DNA from: Pirellulales bacterium
Lineage (GTDB): Bacteria; Planctomycetota; Planctomycetia; Pirellulales; JACPPG01
DNA length: 64,000 bases
Direction: 5' to 3'
Assembly (NCBI GenBank): GCA_036499395.1
Contig: DASYDW010000116.1
Coordinates: 221,832-285,831 of the forward strand
Shown: positions 53,844-61,864 of the stretch, piece by piece
Layout: every line of letters starts with the position of its first letter
How positions within the stretch are numbered: position 1 is the first letter of the stretch
Made by a program: the position numbers and the translations under genes
The notes under the pieces: generated by a model
Told to the model about the DNA's origin: nothing
Seen by the model: the letters and a program-made list of their open reading frames with translations, nothing else
The model's database searches: none

Positions 53844-55484
53844 TCACCGCCGCAAGCGATAAACCGTGATGTCCGGGCCTGCGCGTCCCTCGGCATACCC
53901 CGAAATGGAATGCACCTTATCAGCGCGCTCGTCGAGCGCCGCACGAAACAGCTCGTACCCTTCGACCGATGCGGGAAACCAACGCAGGTTGTCCGCAGTC
54001 GGCGCGAGACCGTCCTCGAAATACGAATTTAGCACCACGTATTGGGCCTGATTCTGGGCGATAAGATCAACCACGTGCGGCACAAAGATCGGCGTTCGCT
54101 CGGCACTTGGACCAACGCCCTCAGGCAGACGGTATTGCCGCTCCCAGGTGTCGTCGAACGTCAGCGGATGAACGGGCAACGACCACAAATCTCCCAAATA
54201 AAATGGGGACGCGAACAATGTCGTTCCAGCCGGCAGGTTTTCTGTCACCCACTGCCGCGCGAGCGTATTTGTCGAGGGCTGCCGCAATAGGACGAGGTAC
54301 TGCACCGTGCGCATCGCCGGCCAAAATATGACAGCGATCGTTAGCACGGCAATTGCGATCGGCCGCATCCGCGCCGTCGCGAGCTTTGCAGTCATGAACT
54401 TCGTCGTCCCCCATTCCAACAGCCAGCCAATCAGTGCAAACAGCGCCGGCAGAACCGGCAGCAAAAACCGCGTGGCTTTCAAATGGCCTGGGCCACTGAT
54501 CAGCACCATGTATCCCACGATGTAGAGCGCCGTGATCACGCCCCCTGTCCCCGCCCGGCCCGCAAGCGCCAAGACCACAGCCAGCGCGGCAATCACGAGC
54601 ACCACTGGTCCCGCGTTGCTCAGAAGAGACGTCCCCAGCCAAGGCTGCTCAGGCGTGGCTGTCTTCGAGAGAAGATAGTCCAGATATCCATACTGCACGT
54701 GCCCCAGTTGGCCATAGCGCTGAATGGCAGCTTCGTGGCGTAAGCGAACGAGATACTCGGCGGCGTCCGCGGGAAATCGTGGCGTCGTTATCCACAATGT
54801 CGTCAGACCGGCCAAACAGATAATCACGACGTCTCGCGCGATCCGTACAGGTTCTCGTCGTCGCGCGCTGTCGACGATCGCAGCCAGCACAATGACTGGT
54901 CCGACGCACCCGCCCGAAAACTTCATCCCGGTAGCCAAACCCGCGAGCGCCCCCGCGGCAGCCCACGAGCGCCAATCGGGCACCGGCGCAATGGCGAAGG
55001 CCAACGCCAACGACGCGAAGCATGCCATCAGCGTATCGGTGCAAGCCACGTGCGAACTCGTAACACAATCAACCGACACCGCGGTCAAAAGCGCCGCTAC
55101 AAAGGCAGCAGGCAGATTCCCGAACCGGCGTGCCAGGAACCACGCAGCGCCGACCATCCCAACACCACCCGCCGCGGAAATCAGTCGCGCGGCAAGGTGT
55201 CTGGCATAGGCCCCGTCGATCCCGCTGATTTTGTAAAGCAGCGCCAGCAGATTGGTATATCCACCGGGATACTGAAAATCTCGCGGCTTCAATTCCCCCG
55301 ACTCGACGATATGTGCCGCGGCATCGACGAACTTCCCCGCGTCGACGTCCTGCACTTCAGGCAGATCGAAATCAATCTGCCACAAGCGCAACCCGGCCGC
55401 CACCAGTAGCACGGCCGCGCAGACCAAGAACGGCTTCCCGCGCGTCCCAAACCTAGTCGTTTCTGAAGAAGTTTGTTCCGGCAT
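53844..55484 (-). CDS. GT39-family membrane glycosyltransferase
   Basis: About 546 residues from an ATG at 55484. The protein has about ten membrane helices. The extracytoplasmic loop after the first helix holds DLPEVQDVDAGKF, in the position of the catalytic acidic residue of PMT/ArnT-like GT-C enzymes. A later DFQYPGGYTNLLALLYK segment is a typical GT39 feature. It probably transfers a lipid-linked sugar to a protein or lipid in the periplasm. The frame from 55757 to 55484 is an unsupported extension. Confidence 0.85.
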   Translation of the reverse strand: MPEQTSSETTRFGTRGKPFLVCAAVLLVAAGLRLWQIDFDLPEVQDVDAGKFVDAAAHIVESGELKPRDFQYPGGYTNLLALLYKISGIDGAYARHLAARLISAAGGVGMVGAAWFLARRFGNLPAAFVAALLTAVSVDCVTSSHVACTDTLMACFASLALAFAIAPVPDWRSWAAAGALAGLATGMKFSGGCVGPVIVLAAIVDSARRREPVRIARDVVIICLAGLTTLWITTPRFPADAAEYLVRLRHEAAIQRYGQLGHVQYGYLDYLLSKTATPEQPWLGTSLLSNAGPVVLVIAALAVVLALAGRAGTGGVITALYIVGYMVLISGPGHLKATRFLLPVLPALFALIGWLLEWGTTKFMTAKLATARMRPIAIAVLTIAVIFWPAMRTVQYLVLLRQPSTNTLARQWVTENLPAGTTLFASPFYLGDLWSLPVHPLTFDDTWERQYRLPEGVGPSAERTPIFVPHVVDLIAQNQAQYVVLNSYFEDGLAPTADNLRWFPASVEGYELFRAALDERADKVHSISGYAEGRAGPDITVYRLRR

Positions 55485-55626
55485 TCGGCTGCGGATGCTC
55501 GTCGAGGCTCGATGCCGACTTACGTAACCACGCTGTCGATTGTAATTCAAACCGCAGGGTCGCGCGACCTTCCTCTTGAGAACCGAGAGAGCATTGCCGA
55601 TCGTGGCCGGCGCGACGGACGGCCGC

Positions 55627-56448
55627 TCACCAACTGGCGCCTCCGCCACCGCCCCCTGAACTGCCGCCGCCGCCGAACGACCCTCCGCCACCGCCAAATC
55701 CACCACCCGAGCTACCGCCGCTGCCACCGGAAGAAAGCACTGATAGGCCGACGTCACCCAACACGCGTCCCCAATACCAGGCGTCCGTCAGATCACCGCG
55801 CCACACGCGCCGCTGATGCTGGCGTCGCATTGAGGAATAAATAATCAACATGAACACGATCGCGAAAAAAATCAGCACCACCACCGCCGAAAGATCAGGC
55901 CCTTCCTCCTGGTGGCGAATGTCCGGTACGCCATCCAGCTTTACTCCTTGATCGTCCGCCACCTTGTTGGCGACCGCCACGGTCAGTTGGTGCAGCCCTT
56001 CGGAGTATTGGCCCGCTTTGAAAAACTCGTCCCTGATCTTGCGCGATAGCGATCCGCAATAAGAATCGGGCAAGGCCCCCTCGAGCCCGTAGCCCGGCTC
56101 GATCTGAATTTTATGATCCCCCACGTCCAGGATGATCAACGCCCCGTTGTCTTTTCCCTTCTGCCCCAACTTCCATAGATCGAAATGCCGCTGCGTGAAC
56201 GTGACGATATCCTCTCCGTCGGCGTTGGGGATCGTCAGTACTTTGATTTGGGCCGTGGTCTTGCGCTCGAGCTCGGCCAGGTAATCCTCGAGCTTTTGCC
56301 TGGTGGCCGGTTCGATGACATCCGCTTTGTCAACGACGCGTGTGCCCGGATCTTGAATCGTTACCTCGGCCGCGACGGGCGCCGCGCAGCAGACCACGAT
56401 CAGGCACGCCAACCACGTCAGGCTTCGGCACGACGTATTACCAGCCAT
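55627..56448 (-). CDS. Secreted TPM-domain protein with Gly-rich tail
   Basis: About 273 residues from an ATG at 56448, which overlaps the upstream gene's end by 11 bases. A signal peptide (residues 8-26) is followed by a TPM domain, about 30-170: VDKADVIEPATRQKLEDYLAEL, NGALIILDVGDHKIQIEPGYGLEG. One membrane helix lies near 200-220. The tail is Gly/Ser-rich and ends in SFGGGG-type repeats. TPM proteins occur with membrane-bound LemA or in stress and photosystem maintenance contexts; the role is not defined. No LemA gene is in the window. Confidence 0.85.
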   Translation of the reverse strand: MAGNTSCRSLTWLACLIVVCCAAPVAAEVTIQDPGTRVVDKADVIEPATRQKLEDYLAELERKTTAQIKVLTIPNADGEDIVTFTQRHFDLWKLGQKGKDNGALIILDVGDHKIQIEPGYGLEGALPDSYCGSLSRKIRDEFFKAGQYSEGLHQLTVAVANKVADDQGVKLDGVPDIRHQEEGPDLSAVVVLIFFAIVFMLIIYSSMRRQHQRRVWRGDLTDAWYWGRVLGDVGLSVLSSGGSGGSSGGGFGGGGGSFGGGGSSGGGGGGASW

Positions 56449-57157
56449 CGGCAATTTGCCCCAACGCCTCGACATCGTTGTACAGCCGCTCGAATACCAG
56501 CCAATCAACCGCGGAGGGTGCATCCAGCGCCTGGCGGATTCCTGGCAAATGCCGGCCCGCAAGTGCTTCTACTTCGGCCAGCAATGCCGACGAGACCAGC
56601 GACTCGGTCTTCCCCTTGACCCACAGCATCCCGCGCAGCACGCGCAACAAATTGAACATCGCTGGTAGCGCCGCGCGCTGGATCGAAGACTCTTTATCGC
56701 CGTCGGCGACGACCGCCTGCCGCATCGCGACCGACAGCGCTTTCAACTCGCGCTCGCACTGCAGTCGGACATGAGCCGGATCGAACGTGATGCCCGCAAA
56801 ATAGTCTTCGCCGACCAGCACCAGGCGCTGCTGCTGGATTTCGATCAATTCGAGCGGAAACGTATCGCGCGATGCTTGCAAAAAGTCCGGCGTCATCACC
56901 ATCGGCGCCGTAATCCTGCGCCGTCCAAAGCGATGCCCTTCCCCGGAAAGCTTGCGGAGAATCTCCAGCCCCATGCCATCCAGCACGAGCACGCTATGGA
57001 TCATGTGCAGCGTCGGGTCGAACCTGGCGCCGGCAATGGGGCCATAAAGAATCAGCCCCAGCACGTGGTTGCCGCCGTACGCCAGCACGCGCTCGGCATA
57101 TTGTGCGACCGAGTCTCGCGCCACGGCCGGTATTTGCTCCAGCGCTTGCGTATGCAT
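56438..57157 (-). CDS. Nucleotidyltransferase-like hypothetical protein
   Basis: About 239 residues from an ATG at 57157. Residues 30-110 resemble a nucleotidyltransferase fold start: VLGLILYGPIAGARFDP sits where active NTases have LYGSxARG with DxD, followed by HMIHSVLVLDG. The consensus Gly-Ser is replaced, so activity is doubtful. The C-terminal half is helical (HLPGIRQALDAPS). The gene overlaps the TPM gene by 11 bases, so the two are probably translationally coupled. No function is known. Confidence 0.6.
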   Translation of the reverse strand: MHTQALEQIPAVARDSVAQYAERVLAYGGNHVLGLILYGPIAGARFDPTLHMIHSVLVLDGMGLEILRKLSGEGHRFGRRRITAPMVMTPDFLQASRDTFPLELIEIQQQRLVLVGEDYFAGITFDPAHVRLQCERELKALSVAMRQAVVADGDKESSIQRAALPAMFNLLRVLRGMLWVKGKTESLVSSALLAEVEALAGRHLPGIRQALDAPSAVDWLVFERLYNDVEALGQIADGW

Positions 57158-57319
57158 AGAAATCTCGGCGCCAATAATTGCCGTGAATCGATCAACCAGA
57201 GAAAGCGTCGCTGATTCTCGGTCGTGTGGCGGTTTTTCGCAAGCGGCCCCATGGCATCGCTGCGATCGCTGTGGCATTTCTACACGCCCAGCGAGGAACG
57301 AAATGCCTCCCACCGAACT

Positions 57320-60300
57320 CTACTTCATCGGCACCGTGCGCAGCGTGTAGTAGGCCTCGGCCGGATGGAACACTTCACCGGGGCCGGCCAGATTCTTCAA
57401 GTGGAATTCGTAAACAAAGCCAGGACGCAAGTCATCGAACGTCAGATGCACCGTGCAATTGTCGTCTGCCAGCGTGACCCCGCGTATCCGTTCTGTGCGA
57501 CGATCGATGTCCGGTCCACCGTAGTCTGACGTCGGCACCCGGCGGTAAGACTCGACGACATAGCTGGCCACATCCGCGGCTGCAGCTCGCACAGGGCGGG
57601 TGAAGTGAATCGTAAATCCATCGGCAGCAGCGCACACTTCGGCGATACCCGCCGGCGAATGGCCCGTCGCTCGCAACCGCACGATCGATCCCGTGTTTTG
57701 ACCAGCTCCCCAACCGCTGTCGCGCATGTTGCCGATGAACAGCGCCCCATCGGGCGCAACCTGGCACGCGATCGGCCCTTCGAACGTCTCTTCTCCGTCT
57801 GCCGGCTCGACGCTCAGCGGGTAAGCGGCTCCCTGATAGGTCTCGCCCACGCGCTCGAGGCTCATACGCACCAGCCGTCGCGTGTCGTACTCGCAGCCCA
57901 CCAGGTGCCCTTCCCAAGGACCAAAGACGTCGCGCCCCGTGCTTGCGCGCAGTTGCTCAGGCGTGTTCAAAAAGCAGATGCCATTCACGCTGCGGGTCCA
58001 CGGATGCGGGATTTCGATGGCCGGATCCTGCCGAGGTAGCGGGGTCCCCTGCCGCGCTTCGAATTTATTGAAAAATCCATAATGGGAATCCGCGACCAAA
58101 TGGTTCAGCTCATTAAAAGGGTTGTAGTGCCCCTGGTTGTCCGTTGCGAACAGTGCTCCCTGCCGACTGCGCGCCAGCCCCATCGGAAAGCGCAAGCCCG
58201 AACACAGAGGAACGACATCGTACAGACGCGGATTGTCGTCGTTCGCGACGCGCGGCATCAGATGCACGGCCCAGCCCCGCAATCGCGCCGCGGCATCGCT
58301 TCGTTCGTCCTGCCGGCAGGGAAGCGCAACAAAATATCCGCCCGCATCGTCCGGCACGGGCCCTATGGCCCAATCGTGATAGTCGGTCGTTTGCCCCCAA
58401 CCATCGGCGATGATGTCGGTGCGACCAGCACGCCCTTGGCCGTCGAAGTCTGACAGGCGCAGCAACCCATTTTTATTAATGACATCGACGGCATCCCCCA
58501 CCGTACACAGCCCATAAGGAGCGGCGAGCTCGTCGGCCAGCGGCAATAGTTCGTCGGCCAGCCCATCGCCGTCAGTGTCGGGCGCAAGCCATGCCCCGCC
58601 TTTGAGCGACGTGAACATGAGCGTGCCGTCGCGCCGCCAGGCAAAGCCGGTCGGCATCTCGGTCGGCGGTAGCGGCAGCCGTACCGCATCGAAACCTGGC
58701 ACGCAGTGCAGGGTCGCGGCCGGACGCGAGGCCGGCGTGACCAGAGGCGCCGAATAACGATCGGCCGCCAGGCGGCTGCAATATTCCGCCTCGACGACAA
58801 CCGGTTCGATTCCTGTCGGCGCTGCGATGCGCACGACGGGCCCCGCATCGTCACTGATTTGTTGGCCGGTCGAAGCCACGAGGCGCACCGAGACTTCTCC
58901 TGCCGGCCCGTTGGTCGCCACAAACCGTTCGCCGTCGAGTGTGCCTGCGACCTCTTCGGGCAACAATCGCCACTGTATTTCTCTGCCCGCCGGAATACCG
59001 TGGACCTCGAGTCGTCGACGAAATCCAGCGCGCCCCGACTCGGGATTAGGTTCGATCGCAGTAATTCTCTGTGATACGCGCAGCGTAGCCGCAGGAGTCC
59101 GATCTGCAGCAGGAAACTTCAATCGATAAGCGAACGTGACGCCTCCTGCGACGTGTTGCCAGGAATCGAGTAGCGTCCTGAATTGCGGCGTCGGCTCTGG
59201 TTCCACAATTTGCCCATCGCGCCGGAGCGTCAGTTCGCTCGCGCCGCGATTCGGAACCGCCAACACGTGCGTCCCGCCCGGCTGCCAATACCAACGCTTC
59301 CCCTCCGAGCGCTCGCGCGCTGCATCCCCCACCCACCAGCCGGCCAGCCGATTTTGTTCGAGGTCCATGAGCACCGTGTGCCGGTTCGCTAGCCCAACGA
59401 CGAACGGCCGGGCATAAGCACGCTTTTCGATGCGCAGCACGTCGGTGAGGATCGCCGCTCGTTCGGCCATGCCCGGCATATTGCGAGTGCGAACCACGCG
59501 CACGGCGCCCGCGGCCGGCGGAGTAAACCCAGGCTTGTTCAAAACATCCCACACGGCCGTCAGTTGATCGTCCAGCCGCTCGTCCAACACGCCACCGACC
59601 GGAATCTCGATGGCAGGCATCTCCATCCGCGGCACGATCCGCGCCGGATTGCGCACCCAGCGGTCGAACCACTCGCGGCGAATCCGATTTCCCACGAGCG
59701 ATAGATCCGTGCCGCGTGCGGCCGGATTGTCCTGCTTTGGCACAGACTTGCCGATCTGATGACAACTCGCGCAGCCGAACCCTTCGGCCGTCACCAACCG
59801 TCCACCGGCCGCCTGCAGCGTGTCTTCGTCAAGATCGCGCGCCGCTGCCAACGCTGCGCGAGGAGGCAGCCGATCGTTTTCGATCAGCCAATCGGCCAAC
59901 GCCTCGGCCTCGCCTGGCGCGAACTTGAAACGGGGCATGCGAATTGCGAGCCACTTGCGGCGCGGATCGCCGGCCGTGGTCATGGCTTCCAACAGTGCGC
60001 GGCGTTCGAGCTTATCTCCCACATCGGCGAGCGACGGCGGTGCGAGCGTGGATAGCGCCGCCGAAAGCTCGGGATGCGCCGCAGCGAACGCCGGCGTATG
60101 CGCGGCAATGCCCGCCGCCAATCCACGGCTGTGGCAGCCGAGACAGTTACGATCCGCCAGCACTCGCGCCCCATCGAACGCGACATTGCTGTTGCGGGTC
60201 GTCGGCTCAGGAGCATCGGCGATCGCTTGTAGATACGCCACGACGACCTCGCGCTGCTCGGGGCGCAATCGATAACCGGGGCGCGCGTGCCCCGGGTCGG

Positions 60301-61855
60301 GCTCACCTAAGCAGCTTGCCTCCCAATCGGCGGCGGCCGAAATCTTGCGCCGTGCGACGGCCGCCGGCTCAGGCGTCGGCATACCCTCGCGCAGCGGCAG
60401 CTCATGGCAAGAGCCGCAATGGTGCTTCGCGATAAGATCCCGTCCGCGTTCCCGGCTGCCGCCAAAATCGGCTTCGTCTGCCGCGGCGGGTTTTTTGTCA
60501 GGAGCGGCACTTTGCCGCGCCAGGAACGCCGCCAAATTCTGGCGTTCCTCGTCCGACAGCGGAAACAACGGCATGCGGTGCGTGGGATTGCACGCCGCCG
60601 GGTCGGCCAACCAGCGCGCAAAGAAATCGTCGGGCCGTTTATCAGCGACGTTATACAATTCGCCGCCGCCGGCAAGTCGCGTCGTGCCCAGGCCCGCTAG
60701 CGAATGGCAGCCCAGGCAGCCGAGCGAATAAAACAGCGTCTCACCCGCTCGATCATTACCAGGCGGCTTCGTCGCAGGTGCCTCCTTCTTGGCGTGTGGC
60801 TCGTCCTTGGGATCTTCGTCCAATAAATACGACACGATGTGCCGCGCATCGTCCCGGCTCAGACCCAAGCCCGGCATGCGAAACTTCACGTCATCAATGG
60901 CAAAGATTGGGATGTCGCCGGAAAGGTGTTCGACGATGTCTGCCCCATTTCCGTCATTCGCTGCCACCGCAGGTTTTGCCGCCGGTGGTGCGCTCGGCGG
61001 AATTTGTTCCGCCGACTGACTGCTCTTCGAGGTATCGTCAATCGCAGGCGGTGCGGAAACCGTTCGCGGACCACCGATCCAATTCATCAGCCACGGTCGC
61101 TCGATATTTCCCGGCAATTTTACTAGCGCCGGCGCCGCAAGCACCGGCCGCGCATCTGGCAGGTCGTGACACGCCGCGCAGCGCAATCCATGAACCAGCG
61201 CCCGCCCCTGTTCGAATTTCTGATCGGCAGCAGGACGAACATCATGTACGAGCGCGCGTTCAGGAACCGGTTCGAGTCGGAATCGTGGGCCGGACCAGTA
61301 AAGGCCAATTTGCGCATCGTCGGCAGCGCGGCGAAATTCGACCTCCAGCGCGTGGTGCCCGTATTCCAGATCGATCGGCCCGCTATCGAACCAGCGTGCC
61401 TCGCCGGCCACATCGTCGATGAGCTTCTTGCCATCGATCGACACTCGCACCGCACCGCCGCCGGCATGGACGTGAAACTGATGTACACCCGGTGCGATCA
61501 CTGACAACTTGCCCGACCAATGCGCGGTGAAATCACCAGGCGGCAAACGCGGATCGACCGACGCAGCTCCCGCATACAGCCGAACTCCTGAATCGACGCG
61601 CACCATCGAACGACCACCGGCCGTATATTCCGCCCGTAGGCCAGCCGGCAATTCTGGCGGCGCATCATCGTCTTCGTCCGCCAGTACCACACCACACGAC
61701 GCGCCAGCGACGATCAAAGCAAGGAAGATTCTTAAGAGCGCCCTGCCGAGCGACGGGCCGTATCCGCACGGCGCGTCAATTTTGCGAAGCCCGCTATTGA
61801 TCCGCGGCGTCACGCGCTCAGATTGTCGTGCCAAGTTACTCATCGCCGCCTGCAT
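57320..61855 (-). CDS. Five-heme PA14/beta-propeller protein
   Basis: A 1511-residue secreted protein. After a signal anchor (about 40-60), a PA14-like carbohydrate-binding domain runs from about 75 to 205 (DFTAHWSGKLSVIAPG). Residues 215-720 contain five CxxCH heme sites: CAACH, CLGCH, CGSCH, CLGCH and CASCH. The C-terminal part, about 1090-1400, is a sorbosone-dehydrogenase-like beta-propeller (PTGFAWRRDGTLMF, DGLADELLPLADELAAPYG, RFPMGLARSRQGALFATDNQG). A role in periplasmic oxidation of polysaccharides with electron transfer through heme is likely. It starts ten bases after the upstream heme protein gene. Confidence 0.9.
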   Translation of the reverse strand: MQAAMSNLARQSERVTPRINSGLRKIDAPCGYGPSLGRALLRIFLALIVAGASCGVVLADEDDDAPPELPAGLRAEYTAGGRSMVRVDSGVRLYAGAASVDPRLPPGDFTAHWSGKLSVIAPGVHQFHVHAGGGAVRVSIDGKKLIDDVAGEARWFDSGPIDLEYGHHALEVEFRRAADDAQIGLYWSGPRFRLEPVPERALVHDVRPAADQKFEQGRALVHGLRCAACHDLPDARPVLAAPALVKLPGNIERPWLMNWIGGPRTVSAPPAIDDTSKSSQSAEQIPPSAPPAAKPAVAANDGNGADIVEHLSGDIPIFAIDDVKFRMPGLGLSRDDARHIVSYLLDEDPKDEPHAKKEAPATKPPGNDRAGETLFYSLGCLGCHSLAGLGTTRLAGGGELYNVADKRPDDFFARWLADPAACNPTHRMPLFPLSDEERQNLAAFLARQSAAPDKKPAAADEADFGGSRERGRDLIAKHHCGSCHELPLREGMPTPEPAAVARRKISAAADWEASCLGEPDPGHARPGYRLRPEQREVVVAYLQAIADAPEPTTRNSNVAFDGARVLADRNCLGCHSRGLAAGIAAHTPAFAAAHPELSAALSTLAPPSLADVGDKLERRALLEAMTTAGDPRRKWLAIRMPRFKFAPGEAEALADWLIENDRLPPRAALAAARDLDEDTLQAAGGRLVTAEGFGCASCHQIGKSVPKQDNPAARGTDLSLVGNRIRREWFDRWVRNPARIVPRMEMPAIEIPVGGVLDERLDDQLTAVWDVLNKPGFTPPAAGAVRVVRTRNMPGMAERAAILTDVLRIEKRAYARPFVVGLANRHTVLMDLEQNRLAGWWVGDAARERSEGKRWYWQPGGTHVLAVPNRGASELTLRRDGQIVEPEPTPQFRTLLDSWQHVAGGVTFAYRLKFPAADRTPAATLRVSQRITAIEPNPESGRAGFRRRLEVHGIPAGREIQWRLLPEEVAGTLDGERFVATNGPAGEVSVRLVASTGQQISDDAGPVVRIAAPTGIEPVVVEAEYCSRLAADRYSAPLVTPASRPAATLHCVPGFDAVRLPLPPTEMPTGFAWRRDGTLMFTSLKGGAWLAPDTDGDGLADELLPLADELAAPYGLCTVGDAVDVINKNGLLRLSDFDGQGRAGRTDIIADGWGQTTDYHDWAIGPVPDDAGGYFVALPCRQDERSDAAARLRGWAVHLMPRVANDDNPRLYDVVPLCSGLRFPMGLARSRQGALFATDNQGHYNPFNELNHLVADSHYGFFNKFEARQGTPLPRQDPAIEIPHPWTRSVNGICFLNTPEQLRASTGRDVFGPWEGHLVGCEYDTRRLVRMSLERVGETYQGAAYPLSVEPADGEETFEGPIACQVAPDGALFIGNMRDSGWGAGQNTGSIVRLRATGHSPAGIAEVCAAADGFTIHFTRPVRAAAADVASYVVESYRRVPTSDYGGPDIDRRTERIRGVTLADDNCTVHLTFDDLRPGFVYEFHLKNLAGPGEVFHPAEAYYTLRTVPMK

Positions 61856-61864
61856 CGTGTTTGC

